The position numbers were made by a program, and so were the translations under genes. 24,620 bases of DNA from assembly GCA_900545325.1 (NCBI GenBank), contig UQZE01000014.1, forward strand, positions 1 through 24,620. The letters run 5' to 3'. How positions within the stretch are numbered: position 1 is the first letter of the stretch; each line of letters begins with the position of its first letter. The DNA comes from an uncultured Eubacteriales bacterium. Its GTDB lineage: Bacteria; Bacillota; Clostridia; Christensenellales; Borkfalkiaceae. The notes under the pieces are model-generated. The model was not told the DNA's origin. It saw only the letters and a program-made list of their open reading frames with translations, and searched no databases. Below are positions 7,595 to 15,198 of the stretch, piece by piece.

Positions 7595-7837
7595 ATGAAG
7601 TTAAGCACAGCAGTTGCAATGAGAATAAGCAATATCTTGCGAGAAAAGAATATGTCGCAGTATCGGTTGGAGAAAAATATAGCTATGCCACACAATACAA
7701 TGAAAACGCTGATGAGTGAACGTAATAGCGGTGTTAATCTTAAAACAGTAATGCAGATAATTCGCGGACTTGAAATGACAACGGCACAATTTTTCGATGA
7801 TCCGTTGTTTGAAAATCCCGATTTGGAAATTGATTAA
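7595..7837 (+). CDS. Xre/Cro-family HTH regulator
   Basis: Small DNA-binding protein of 80 aa, essentially one helix-turn-helix domain: AMRISNILREKNMSQYRLEKNI, then a recognition-helix region AMPHNTMKTLMSER, and the family C-terminal helices (TVMQIIRGLEMTTAQFFDDPLF). ATG 7595 is chosen because TAGGAGG ends 4 bases upstream; the longer in-frame TTG/ATG extension to 7538 would overlap the promoter and operators. The next gene (KilA-N) starts 10 bases after the stop, so the two are co-transcribed. Likely the element's regulator, binding the repeats at 7465-7582 and repressing its own promoter; this is inferred from position. Confidence 0.85.
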   Translation: MKLSTAVAMRISNILREKNMSQYRLEKNIAMPHNTMKTLMSERNSGVNLKTVMQIIRGLEMTTAQFFDDPLFENPDLEID

Positions 7838-7847
7838 GAGGTGAGAT

Positions 7848-8684
7848 ATGGCGAGTAAAGAAGTTGTTGTTCAGGGCATCAATGTAACATACAAGTATGT
7901 AGGAAAAGAAGATTATATTTCGATTACTGATATAGCGAAATACTTTAATGCAAAAGATCCTTCCGGCGTAATCCGTAATTGGATGTCCAATAAGGACTCA
8001 TTTGAGTTTTACAGCTTGTGGGAAGAAATACATAACCCTGATTTTAATTCCGTGCAAATGCGCAGAATTAAAACAGAAGAAGTGGGATATAACCGCTTCA
8101 CAATGACGCCGAAACGTTGGAAAGATGAATTTAACGCGATTGGCATTATTCCCGGCGCAGGAAAATACAGCGCAGGAACTTTTGCGCATAGGGATATTGC
8201 TTTTGAATTTGCAAGCTGGATTAGTCCGCAATTCAAGTTATATTTGGTAACAGAGTTTCAACGCCTAAAATCAAAAGAGCAGCAAGCTCTTGAATGGACT
8301 GCGAAGCGTGAACTTGCAAAAGTAAATTACCGTATACATACCGATGCTATAAAAGAAAATATCGTTCCCACGCTTACGGAAGAACAATTAAAATATGTGT
8401 ATGCGGATGAAGCCGATTTGCTCAACGTTGCATTATTCGGCAAGACAGCAGCCGATTGGCGAAAAGAAAATCCGTCGCTTAAGGGAAATATGCGAGATTA
8501 TGCGACGATTGAACAGTTACTCGTCATTGCCAATATGGAGAGTTTGAATGCCTATCTTATAGAGCAGAATATACCGCAAGGTGAAAGGCTGAAGCAACTT
8601 AATAATATGGCACGCTCGCAGCTTCGAGTATTGCAGGAAAGCAATTCTAAATTGCTGGCGGAAGGAAGAAAAAGCGACGATTAA
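7848..8684 (+). CDS. KilA-N domain protein
   Basis: 278-aa protein with an N-terminal KilA-N domain (about residues 12-115). Seen: YISITDIAKYF, VIRNWMSNKDSFEFYSLWEEIHNPDFN and GTFAHRDIAFEFASWISPQFKLYLVTEFQRL, the characteristic blocks in order. The C-terminal half is helical and ends in a polar tail. KilA-N domains bind DNA and are common in phages and integrative elements; a regulatory or anti-host role is possible, but the function is not established. The start has GAGGTG a few bases upstream, overlapping the end of xre, so translation is probably coupled. It converges with the leftward gene cluster at the terminator 8697-8728. Confidence 0.85.
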   Translation: MASKEVVVQGINVTYKYVGKEDYISITDIAKYFNAKDPSGVIRNWMSNKDSFEFYSLWEEIHNPDFNSVQMRRIKTEEVGYNRFTMTPKRWKDEFNAIGIIPGAGKYSAGTFAHRDIAFEFASWISPQFKLYLVTEFQRLKSKEQQALEWTAKRELAKVNYRIHTDAIKENIVPTLTEEQLKYVYADEADLLNVALFGKTAADWRKENPSLKGNMRDYATIEQLLVIANMESLNAYLIEQNIPQGERLKQLNNMARSQLRVLQESNSKLLAEGRKSDD

Positions 8685-8696
8685 ACTAACACAAAA

Positions 8697-8728
8697 AAAG
8701 CCCAGACTCCGAAAGGAATCCGGGCTTT
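8697..8728. terminator. Terminator between kilA-N and the leftward cluster
   Basis: A 14-base stem with two mismatches (AAAGCCCAGACTCC with GGAATCCGGGCTTT), loop GAAA. Seven T follow on the - strand, so it mainly serves the leftward cluster. Clearly related in sequence to the hairpin at 6870-6901. Confidence 0.75.
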
Positions 8729-8736
8729 GGCTTTAT

Positions 8737-8760
8737 AACCGTATCGGCTTCGATACGGTT
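8737..8760. repeat. Perfect 10-bp hairpin at the end of the leftward cluster
   Basis: AACCGTATCG / CGATACGGTT with loop GCTT. It overlaps the stop codon of the 8759-9082 gene and has no T run on either side, so it may protect the 3' end of the mRNA rather than terminate it. Confidence 0.55.
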
Positions 8761-9082
8761 AAACAGTTTGCGTTCTGTCGGGTATGTAGATTTTGTCGGC
8801 AACCTTGACGGCTTTGTAAGTAATGCCGTTTATTGATTGAGTTGTGTATTCGGGCTTGCCTTTTGCGTTCGCCCGTAAAAACATTTTTTCGTCGTCCTCG
8901 TCTATGCGGTCAATGTTGCCGTCCATAAACTTCGTGTCGTTTCCGACCTCCAATACTTTCAAGCCTTTTTGCAGTAGGTATGAACTGAATTGCCATAATT
9001 TCTCGAACATTCCGTAACAGTCCATAATAAAGCAAAAATCTTCTTTTTCGCAGTAACCTGTAATTCTGTAATAATTGTTCAT
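8759..9082 (-). CDS. Hypothetical element protein
   Basis: About 107 aa, not recognised. It opens MNNYYRITGYCEKEDFCFIMD, has an amphipathic middle (YGMFEKLWQFSSYLLQKGLKVLEV) and an acidic stretch NIDRIDEDDEKM. No membrane segment or signal peptide. ATG 9082 has AAGGAG 9 bases upstream; ATG 9088, two codons earlier, is possible but would be only 3 bases from it. It is the last gene of the leftward cluster, 19 bases after the PcfJ-like gene, so probably co-transcribed with it. Confidence 0.6.
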   Translation of the reverse strand: MNNYYRITGYCEKEDFCFIMDCYGMFEKLWQFSSYLLQKGLKVLEVGNDTKFMDGNIDRIDEDDEKMFLRANAKGKPEYTTQSINGITYKAVKVADKIYIPDRTQTV

Positions 9083-9101
9083 AATCATTTACTCCTTTGC
9101 G

Positions 9102-10433
9102 TTAAGCCGCCGCTTGTATTTTCTTTAATTGTCTGTTGGCGTAGGGTAGCCATTTCTTGTTTACAAACTCTAAAACGCCGTCGTTCGGCTTGCTATCGCC
9201 GTCGCCGTAGCATTGTAATATTTTCTTGCTTTTAAGCGAGTATTCGAGTGTAACGAACGGTGTATCAGGTTCGTTCGAGTTTCGGACGAAGAATATAAGG
9301 CTTTCTTCTCGCGCAAACTTTTGGTCGTAATTCATACGTCCTACGCAGTGGTGCAAGGTATCGCCCTCGTGCATCAAATCGCTCGGTGTCCTTGCTATAA
9401 TGACGATAAACGCTTCTTTATTTCGCTGTAAGCTCAAATACTTTTCGGCAACGTCGGCGAACTTTGCATACAGTTCTTTGCGTTCTTCGGCGTCTTTCAT
9501 TGCCTTTGCCGTGTGGTATTGGTCTATGCGCATATCGTGCCAATGCTTGAAGTTGTGAGGGAATATGTTTTTATCTGCGGTCATATCCAAGCCGAGATAA
9601 TTGCAAGCCTTGAAGTAGTCGTTATATGTTGCGATGCTCGTATCTTGCTTTTTGACGTACTCCAAGAACTTATCCGTCCGTCCTTTGAAAAACCGTCGTA
9701 ATTCGGGATAACCGCCATTCTTATTGCAAAAACTTTTCTTTTGCTGCTCAAGGTGTTGGGTATCTTTGAGCGATTTACCCGTTTTGTAAGACGATAGAAT
9801 TGTGCTTATGTAGTAATACTTTCCGTGCAATTCACCGCTGTTCTTAATGAGCCATTTCCGGAACTTCTTGTCTTTTGCGGTTTTTTCCAATAATTGTTTG
9901 CTTAACGCATACGACGACAGCCCGAATTTGACGAACATTTCCGCTTGCGGATATTTTTCGTAAATCCGTAAGTATTTGAATAAGTTTATACCGCCGTATT
10001 GTTTATAAGCGCTATATTTATATTCGGGCAGTTTGTCCATAACTTCGTAATTAACGATAGGGGCGTAAGGATCGTAATATTTATCGTCAGCCCATAACCA
10101 ACCGCGCTCGTACCATTTGTCGAATTTTTGCAAGCCTTCCGCAAACCAGCCCACACGATAGCCCATCGCGCCCATATAGTTATATTCCAAATCTTTTAGA
10201 AAGCATTTATTCGCATGAACGGCGTGAATAGCAACTATCTTCATATACAGTTTTTTGCGGTAGTGCTTTGCGGCAACGGTAATCTTTATAAGTTCTTTGC
10301 GTTTCCATAATGCAAGATAAGCATAGAAGCGGAGATGCTTATCGGGAGTAGTGTGTTCTTTGAGATCCGCTTTGCGAATACGCTCGGCTATATATTTGGG
10401 TATCGTCAATTTTTCTGCATCTTCAATCGTCAT
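9102..10433 (-). CDS. PcfJ-like protein
   Basis: 443-aa protein of the PcfJ family, named after a gene of the conjugative enterococcal plasmid pCF10 and widespread in Bacillota integrative elements. Its biochemical role is not established. Seen: a long helical, Y/K-rich N-terminal part and the diagnostic C-terminal domain with LHHCVGR (H361, H362, C363), then FVRNSNEPDTPFVTLEYS and a QCYGDGDSKP-type segment. The paired H and C recall a metal or catalytic site. ATG 10433 is preferred: GAGG lies 8 bases upstream, whereas GTG 10442 overlaps that ribosome binding site. The PcfK-type gene ends 10 bases upstream; PcfK and PcfJ are commonly adjacent in such elements, which supports both calls. Confidence 0.85.
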   Translation of the reverse strand: MTIEDAEKLTIPKYIAERIRKADLKEHTTPDKHLRFYAYLALWKRKELIKITVAAKHYRKKLYMKIVAIHAVHANKCFLKDLEYNYMGAMGYRVGWFAEGLQKFDKWYERGWLWADDKYYDPYAPIVNYEVMDKLPEYKYSAYKQYGGINLFKYLRIYEKYPQAEMFVKFGLSSYALSKQLLEKTAKDKKFRKWLIKNSGELHGKYYYISTILSSYKTGKSLKDTQHLEQQKKSFCNKNGGYPELRRFFKGRTDKFLEYVKKQDTSIATYNDYFKACNYLGLDMTADKNIFPHNFKHWHDMRIDQYHTAKAMKDAEERKELYAKFADVAEKYLSLQRNKEAFIVIIARTPSDLMHEGDTLHHCVGRMNYDQKFAREESLIFFVRNSNEPDTPFVTLEYSLKSKKILQCYGDGDSKPNDGVLEFVNKKWLPYANRQLKKIQAAA

Positions 10434-10443
10434 AATATTCACC

Positions 10444-11577
10444 TCACGCCATATCGAATTTGCCGTCCAGCAAATCGTAAAGATAAATCATAGTTTCTTT
10501 GTCAAACGAAGAAAGAGAATAGGGAGTAGTTTCGTCGTCTTGCTCGTCAACCGTTTTCGGCTCTTGTATATCGCCGTCAAACTGCCGCATTTCCGCTTCG
10601 GAAAGTTCTTCTATATCCTCGTCCTCGTCGGGCAAATCGTCTTTGCATACGGGCGCGGAAATCTTTTTAAGCGGCACAATATCGCCGTTCACTTCGACAA
10701 TAACCACGTCGTGATTTTTCCGTATTTTGGCTATGTAAGCGTCTGCTGCGTGATAGGGAAAACCGACCATAGGCACGCGCTCGTCATCGGTCAATTTACG
10801 GCTTGCAAGCGTCATATTGAGTTCGTCGGCTAATGTTTCGGCATCGCTGTCAAACGCTTCGTAGAAGTCGCCCAAGCGGATAAGAACGATACCGTCGGTG
10901 TGTTCCGAAAGTTCCAAGTATTGCGTATAGAAAGGGGGATAAGGCTTCGGTACTTGAACGGTCTTTGCGTTTTTTTCGGCAACCGCTTGTTCAAGCGCAT
11001 CGGCAATATCGTCTATTGTCGGCTCGTCCGTTTCTTCGGCTTCTTCGGCAGGTTCTTCCGTCATATAGTCGTTGTTCTGTTCTTCGCCGTCGTCATCGGC
11101 TGCATCGTCTGTAACCTCGTGATCGTCGGTTTGAACTGTTACGGTTTTCTTTTCCGTTTGCTCGATCATATCCCACAGCGACGCTTGCTGCTGTTTCGGT
11201 TTGGGCGGCTCGACTATGACGGGCTTTGTTACGGTTTTCGGTTTTGTCTTTACAACCGGTTTGTATTCCGTGCCGTCCTCATTAAAAAGTTTGCCTTCGA
11301 TGGCATCTTCCTCGAAGTAGTGGATAGCCCAGCCGTAAACGACGGAATCTTCCACGCACGCCGACCGCGCATTTTTCTCTGCGAGCTTTTTTGCTTCTTC
11401 GCTCGCAAAGGTCATAAAGCTGTCGAGCGTTTTTTTGTTGACGAGTTGTTTGCCGTCTTTTGTAAACGGCGTTCCGTTGTTGATTTTTTCGGCAAGCACG
11501 TCGCTTGCGTTTTCCTGCAAATAGGCAAGGATAAGTTCTTGCGGCTTACCGTTTGCGGTAAGGTTGAGAGTAGTCAT
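10444..11577 (-). CDS. PcfK-like protein fused to a MutS domain I-like module
   Basis: 377-aa protein. Residues 1-105 look like PcfK (LNLTANGKPQELILAYLQENAS, VNKKTLDSFMTFA, the block around SVVYGWAIHYFEEDAIEG). Residues 110-210 are a low-complexity linker, first P/K/T-rich then very acidic. Residues 215-296 resemble the mismatch-binding domain I of MutS: FYTQYLELSEHTDGIVLIRLGDFYEAF, LNMTLASRK, VPMVGFPYHAADAYI. The F-Y-E triad (F238, E240) of MutS mismatch recognition is kept, but there are no MutS core or ATPase domains. A second acidic tail follows. ATG 11577 is chosen over longer in-frame extensions: it has AGGAGG upstream and forms a TAATG overlap with the preceding gene. Role unknown; DNA-structure binding is plausible. 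Confidence 0.8.
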   Translation of the reverse strand: MTTLNLTANGKPQELILAYLQENASDVLAEKINNGTPFTKDGKQLVNKKTLDSFMTFASEEAKKLAEKNARSACVEDSVVYGWAIHYFEEDAIEGKLFNEDGTEYKPVVKTKPKTVTKPVIVEPPKPKQQQASLWDMIEQTEKKTVTVQTDDHEVTDDAADDDGEEQNNDYMTEEPAEEAEETDEPTIDDIADALEQAVAEKNAKTVQVPKPYPPFYTQYLELSEHTDGIVLIRLGDFYEAFDSDAETLADELNMTLASRKLTDDERVPMVGFPYHAADAYIAKIRKNHDVVIVEVNGDIVPLKKISAPVCKDDLPDEDEDIEELSEAEMRQFDGDIQEPKTVDEQDDETTPYSLSSFDKETMIYLYDLLDGKFDMA

Positions 11578-11783
11578 TATAAATCTGCCTCCTGTTGTAA
11601 GATTTTGAGAATGTCTTGTTCGTTGTAACCGAATGAACAAAACCAGATGATTGTAGCCAATTTTTCGAGCGGCGCACCGTCTTTGTTGAGTTTGAATAAT
11701 AAGTCGTATTGTTTGCAGTCGCCGTTCGTAAACCATTGATACTTGTTGCAAAGGTAGTAAAGTTTGTCTGTTGAGATTTTCAT
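11577..11783 (-). CDS. Small hypothetical element protein
   Basis: 68 aa, not recognised. MKISTDKLYYLCNKYQWFTNG opens it; the rest is helical (LATIIWFCSFGYNEQDILKIL) with no clear membrane segment. AAGGAG lies 9 bases upstream of ATG, and the stop shares one base with the next start (TAATG), so it is coupled to the PcfK-like gene. It is the first gene after the terminator at 11820-11859. Small proteins preceding PcfK-type genes are common in such elements, but I cannot assign a function. Confidence 0.65.
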   Translation of the reverse strand: MKISTDKLYYLCNKYQWFTNGDCKQYDLLFKLNKDGAPLEKLATIIWFCSFGYNEQDILKILQQEADL

Positions 11784-11819
11784 TGTGTATAACTCCTTAT
11801 GTAATTTCTGTATATAAAA

Positions 11820-11859
11820 GAAAAGACGCGGTTATCCGTATTCAGAACGGACAGCCGCG
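11820..11859 (-). terminator. Intrinsic terminator inside the leftward cluster
   Basis: On the - strand, a 13-base stem (11847-11859 with 11827-11839; two imperfect pairs) is followed by TCTTTTCTTTT. It overlaps the stop codon of the 11842-12093 gene. It would divide the cluster into an ardA-side unit and a PcfK/PcfJ-side unit, or act as a read-through attenuator; I see no convincing promoter just after it. Confidence 0.65.
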
Positions 11860-12093
11860 CCAACGCCATTTATATTCAAACAGCGTTTTTATAGGGAATA
11901 TATCCCATATTACGTTTTCAATCGGTTTGCCTGTAATCCTGTCTTTGGGCGGATCACGTTCGTACCAACGCACACTCCACAATGCGCTGTCGTAAGTGTT
12001 CGTTACGAGATATACTTTCCATTTGTTCGAGCCTATCCGCTTGTATCGTACCGTATATCCGAAATCGTTGTTTGGCGTCATAGCAAGCCTCAT
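11842..12093 (-). CDS. Small basic hypothetical protein
   Basis: 83 aa, rich in R, K, W and Y (VRYKRIGSNKWKVYLVTNTYDSALWSVRWYERD), predicted mostly beta. Not recognised. The ATG follows the upstream stop directly (TAAATG), with GAGG 8 bases upstream inside the preceding gene; ATG 12081 (Met5) also has a GAGG at good spacing and is an alternative. Last gene before the terminator at 11820-11859. Its basic, aromatic make-up contrasts with the acidic ArdA of the same cluster; nucleic-acid contact is possible but not shown. Confidence 0.6.
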   Translation of the reverse strand: MRLAMTPNNDFGYTVRYKRIGSNKWKVYLVTNTYDSALWSVRWYERDPPKDRITGKPIENVIWDIFPIKTLFEYKWRWRGCPF

Positions 12094-12804
12094 TTAATCG
12101 TCCTCGCAGAATACCGCCGTACTGTGGTTAAGCGCAAGATAGTAGTGTCCGTTACCGCAATCTTTGTATTCCTCACGATAGAACGCTTTGTTGTTTTCGG
12201 GGTTATAATCGAAACTCACGTCGTAATTTGTTCGTATTCTCGGAGTGGAGTATTGCCTGCGTTCGGAAATGGCTTTGCGGATTTGTTCTTTTTCTTCCGT
12301 ATTGTAATATCCGAAATACATAGATTTAAGTTTGCAACGCGACAGTTCCCATATATAATCCGTGTCGATATATTCCTTACCGTCGCGGTCGGTTTTAATC
12401 ATAAAAGGGTAATGCTCTTTACAGTAGGCAACGGTTGCTTCACGATTATCCCAGCTCATATCGTAAATCTTTCTCTTTTCGTCGAGCGTAACGTATTTGT
12501 AAAGGTTGTCCCATACGACGGCGATATCCGCCCACAGTCCGCTTTCACGACAGAGGTTTATAGCGCGTTTTAACCGTCTTTTCCACTGCGCATTTTCATC
12601 GTTTGGTATCAACGGCATAAAGTGTCTTAAAAACTGTTCTTCGTCCAAACGCCAGCCGTAACGCTTTTTATTGTAAGCATACACAAATATGGTAGAGGCG
12701 GTTTCTATGAAACAACGATGCGTTTTATTGTCGTCGATGCTTACTGCCTTAAAGTTGGATAATCCTTTCGCTTTGATTTGTTCCAAGATTTCTTTGCTTT
12801 TCAT
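12094..12804 (-). CDS. Hypothetical element protein (236 aa)
   Basis: Not recognised. Rich in W, Y, R and K; helical N-terminus (KSKEILEQIKAKGLSNFKAV), a central segment with RRLKRAINLCRESGLWADIAVVWDNLYKYV, and a Y/N-rich C-terminus ending in an acidic CEDD. No transmembrane helix or signal peptide. ATG 12804 (Met5 of the longest reading) is chosen because it forms a TAATG one-base overlap with the upstream gene and has GGAAG just upstream; ATG 12816 lacks room for a ribosome binding site. Translationally coupled to its neighbours in a cluster that includes ardA. Confidence 0.65.
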   Translation of the reverse strand: MKSKEILEQIKAKGLSNFKAVSIDDNKTHRCFIETASTIFVYAYNKKRYGWRLDEEQFLRHFMPLIPNDENAQWKRRLKRAINLCRESGLWADIAVVWDNLYKYVTLDEKRKIYDMSWDNREATVAYCKEHYPFMIKTDRDGKEYIDTDYIWELSRCKLKSMYFGYYNTEEKEQIRKAISERRQYSTPRIRTNYDVSFDYNPENNKAFYREEYKDCGNGHYYLALNHSTAVFCEDD

Positions 12805-13433
12805 TATTCTTCCCATCCTTTTTCTTTGAATATAAGTTTAATTTCGATATAGTCCATAGGTGCTTTATCGTCTATGCTTATTTCGTCCCAAGCCCAAGCG
12901 CCGATATATTCTTCCGAACTGTCGGCAGTAGGAGAGCGATAATCGCCACCGCCCATACCGTTGCCTATGCAGGTCAATAGCGGTAGGGGGTGCATACACC
13001 AATCGCCGTAATCCTTCGAGTGCATACAACTGTTTTCAAAGTAGAGCGTTCCGGCGAAGTATTCTTTCTTTGTGTGGTTTACAATAAACTTTCCGTCTAA
13101 TGTAAATTCGGTAGGTTCAACGGCAATCCCTTCGCAATCCCAAATCTGATTGCAAAGCCTTTTTATTTGATTTTGGTTTAAGCCGTTGAAACTGTCTGCG
13201 CCGATATGGTCTAAATAACTTTCGGCATAATCGCCGATCCAAGCGACGCGGCGTTTTTCTTTGCTTTCGTAGATGTCAAGGCATACTGCGTTTACGAAAT
13301 CGTTGCGCCACCACGAATGCTCGGTAAGTTTTGCCATCATGTATTCGGGCTTGCCGTTCCGTATCACATAACGGTTATATACGACGTTGCGCCTGTTTTG
13401 CTTTTTGACTATTGCTCTGTAATACTGTCCCAT
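12804..13433 (-). CDS. Hypothetical element protein (209 aa)
   Basis: Not recognised. It opens MGQYYRAIVKKQNRRNVVYNRYVIRNG and has an acidic, W-rich body with WIGDYAESYLDHIGADSF, a C/H-containing middle (NSCMHSKDYGDWCMHPLPLLTCIGNGMGGGDY) and an I/D-rich end. The CMH, CMH and LTC group could bind metal, but the spacing matches no motif I know. ATG 13433 is chosen because the upstream gene ends in the same TAATG and a GGAGG lies upstream; the 17-residue extension to 13484 overlaps the previous gene. Probably cytosolic. Confidence 0.65.
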   Translation of the reverse strand: MGQYYRAIVKKQNRRNVVYNRYVIRNGKPEYMMAKLTEHSWWRNDFVNAVCLDIYESKEKRRVAWIGDYAESYLDHIGADSFNGLNQNQIKRLCNQIWDCEGIAVEPTEFTLDGKFIVNHTKKEYFAGTLYFENSCMHSKDYGDWCMHPLPLLTCIGNGMGGGDYRSPTADSSEEYIGAWAWDEISIDDKAPMDYIEIKLIFKEKGWEE

Positions 13434-13636
13434 TAGTTGATCCTCCCGTATAAATCGTCTGCGAAGTACGCACAAACAAACCAATTAAAAAGGGCATGAC
13501 AGCGCACGCCCTTATAATCTACTATGTAATCGTTGTCGCCGACCTTTTCAAGCACCGTTATTTCGTCCATAACTTCCGGCTGCATTTTGCCCTTGTTCAG
13601 CGAGCTTATATAAGCCTGTGTCTTAAATGCACTCAT
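13433..13636 (-). CDS. Small hypothetical protein
   Basis: 67 aa, not recognised: a short polar N-terminus (SAFKTQAYISSLNKGKMQP), then a beta-like stretch (EITVLEKVGDNDYIVDYKGVRCHALFNWFVCAYFADDLYG). The pattern IVDYKGVRCHALFNWF suggests a small beta domain. GGAGG lies upstream; it overlaps the preceding gene by four bases (ATGA) and the following one by one base (TAATG), so it is embedded in a coupled translation chain. Confidence 0.6.
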   Translation of the reverse strand: MSAFKTQAYISSLNKGKMQPEVMDEITVLEKVGDNDYIVDYKGVRCHALFNWFVCAYFADDLYGRIN

Positions 13637-13878
13637 TTCTTGTATTCCTCCAAAAATTTTTTGTATGCTGTTTCTTTTTCAAGTAATTCGTTTACTTGCT
13701 TTTTCATAGTTTCTCTTGTTTGTTCGATACAAGCGATAGTCAATAAGTTGGTATTAGCGCCGAACAATTTTCGGAACGCATAATCGCAAATCAGGTCTAT
13801 TTGCTTGTCCTTTGCGCCCACACGATTAAGGCAGAAAATAGCGGTAAGTATGGGCATAACTTCTTTCGTGTTTCTCAT
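13633..13878 (-). CDS. Small helical hypothetical protein
   Basis: 81 aa, mostly helical, not recognised. MRNTKEVMPILTAIFCLNRVGAKDKQIDLICDYAFRKLFG leads into a K/E-rich C-terminal helix (TRETMKKQVNELLEKETAYKKFLEEYKK) that looks like a coiled coil. ATG 13878 is used because it forms TAATG with the upstream stop and GGAGG sits 7 bases upstream; a longer reading to 13926 would overlap the preceding gene by 49 bases. Confidence 0.6.
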   Translation of the reverse strand: MRNTKEVMPILTAIFCLNRVGAKDKQIDLICDYAFRKLFGANTNLLTIACIEQTRETMKKQVNELLEKETAYKKFLEEYKK

Positions 13879-14189
13879 TACATAACCTCCATAACACGTA
13901 AGTCTATATATGAGTACATATACCAATCGTTTTTATCGGTAATGTGCCACCAAACTTCGGATTCGCCCGAATTGTTATCCTCGAAATCGAACTCGTAATG
14001 TTCGTCAACGGGATAGCCTTCGTCATCGAACTCAATGTCGCCAACCCATGAATTTTCGGATTTACGTTCGGCGCATATAAGTTCTTTGAATTTGTCGTAT
14101 GCTTTGTCGTAACTGTCGTAAACGTAAAGGTCAACGCTGCTTGCATCGGGCGTTGCCCAATCGAATTGCACGATATATACTTTTTTCAT
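13878..14189 (-). CDS. Small acidic hypothetical protein
   Basis: 103 aa, strongly acidic and aromatic: MKKVYIVQFDWATPDASSVDLYVYDSYDKAYDKFKELI, then a D/E-rich middle (WVGDIEFDDEGYPVDEHYEFDFEDN) and a short W/Y-rich end. No membrane segment. The acidity recalls DNA-mimic proteins, but that is only a resemblance. ATG 14189 shares a TAATG with the upstream stop and has GGAGG upstream; a 21-residue longer reading would run back into the previous gene. Confidence 0.6.
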   Translation of the reverse strand: MKKVYIVQFDWATPDASSVDLYVYDSYDKAYDKFKELICAERKSENSWVGDIEFDDEGYPVDEHYEFDFEDNNSGESEVWWHITDKNDWYMYSYIDLRVMEVM

Positions 14190-14614
14190 TATGCAACCCT
14201 CCTTATTCCGCCGCCGAATGATTGTACAGTAATGCTTCCGAACTCGCTGCACATATCGTCCGATTTATTCCAAACGTAGGCGAATACCGTATGTTTATTT
14301 CCGTAGCTGTAAACCGTATCTTCCCATTCTTCGGGATAGTTCGTTACGATAAGAAAATCGTACAGTTCCCCGAAGTCGGTAAATTCGTGCGTGATTGCGT
14401 AAACTTTGCAATTATACTTTTGTTCGAGTTCACGCATCTTGGTTTCGATTTCAGGTTCTTGATATACCCAAAATCCACCGAAGCCCTCAAAGAAGCAAAC
14501 CTTGTCGGATTGCTTAAAGCCGTTTATGTACGGCTTGTAGATGTCGAGAGTGTGCATAATCTCGATTGCTTTGTCCTTCTTTGCTTGAAGGGTAGGTTGA
14601 GTAGTGGTTTCCAT
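14189..14614 (-). CDS. Hypothetical element protein (141 aa)
   Basis: Not recognised. Helical start (KKDKAIEIMHTLDIYKPYINGFKQ), then alternating strands and helices including FFEGFGGFWVYQEP, ELEQKYNCKVYAITHEFTDFGELYDFLIVT and a glycine-rich C-terminus (SFGGGIRRVA). Acidic overall. The ATG has AAGGAA about 10 bases upstream, and the gene begins 23 bases after ardA ends, so it lies in the same transcription unit. Small orphans beside ardA in conjugative elements often turn out to act against host defences; this is a hypothesis here. Confidence 0.6.
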   Translation of the reverse strand: METTTQPTLQAKKDKAIEIMHTLDIYKPYINGFKQSDKVCFFEGFGGFWVYQEPEIETKMRELEQKYNCKVYAITHEFTDFGELYDFLIVTNYPEEWEDTVYSYGNKHTVFAYVWNKSDDMCSEFGSITVQSFGGGIRRVA

Positions 14615-14637
14615 TTTTGATAATTCCTTTTTATTTT

Positions 14638-15189
14638 TTATCTAATTTCAATTACGCCGTTTGACGTTTCCGTGTATCCGTCGTAACTTAAATCCCTTGC
14701 AAATGCGTTATAGTCGAAATAGTTGGCAAGATTGCCGAGCATCTTTTCCAAGTTGTAGCATTCGTCTATAATCTCGTAAGCCACGTCGAGCATCGTCTTA
14801 TTTTTGTAAAAGACAATATCTTGATCCCAATTTTCTTCGTAATCGTTTACGAGGTCAGACCATTCATCGAACGATCTAACCACGCAATACGCTTCCATAA
14901 GCTCATATTTATATTCATCGTCCAGAACGCCGGATTTTTTTATAAGCTCGAATATCTCTTTGGGGTGCGTGTTATCCCAATCGGTGCTTGAAGTAGGAAC
15001 GCCCTCGATGTCCTGCACAAACAGTTCTTCGTCGATGCCGTCCAGCTCGAAGCCTTCGCGCTTTAATTCTTCAACGATTTCGTCCCAATCTTCGTAATCG
15101 TCGAAGTCCAGCCATTCGCTGCCTAATGCGCGTTCGTTACATTCGTTGTACGAACCCCACGAACCAATTACCATTGCAACTCTATTCAT
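14638..15189 (-). CDS. ardA: Antirestriction protein ArdA
   Basis: ArdA proteins are acidic DNA mimics that bind type I restriction-modification enzymes in the cytosol and let incoming element DNA escape cleavage. Seen: the N-terminal GSWGSYNECNERALGSEWLDF block, the hallmark EELFVQDIEG (about residues 54-63; F-x-x-D-I/Y-E-G is the ArdA signature), and the C-terminal NYFDYNAFARDLSYDG segment found in Tn916-type ArdA. 183 aa is a normal length, and the D/E content is very high. AAGGAGG lies just upstream of the ATG. It is the third gene from the start of the leftward cluster, behind the palindromic region at 15754-16020, where early expression in a recipient cell would be useful. Confidence 0.88.
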   Translation of the reverse strand: MNRVAMVIGSWGSYNECNERALGSEWLDFDDYEDWDEIVEELKREGFELDGIDEELFVQDIEGVPTSSTDWDNTHPKEIFELIKKSGVLDDEYKYELMEAYCVVRSFDEWSDLVNDYEENWDQDIVFYKNKTMLDVAYEIIDECYNLEKMLGNLANYFDYNAFARDLSYDGYTETSNGVIEIR

Positions 15190-15198
15190 ATTGCCTCC

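Noticed and set aside
12900..13030. Zinc-binding site in the 209-aa protein (CMH, CMH, LTC).
   Set aside because: Spacing fits no known metal motif and there are no homologues to compare; recorded only as a composition note.
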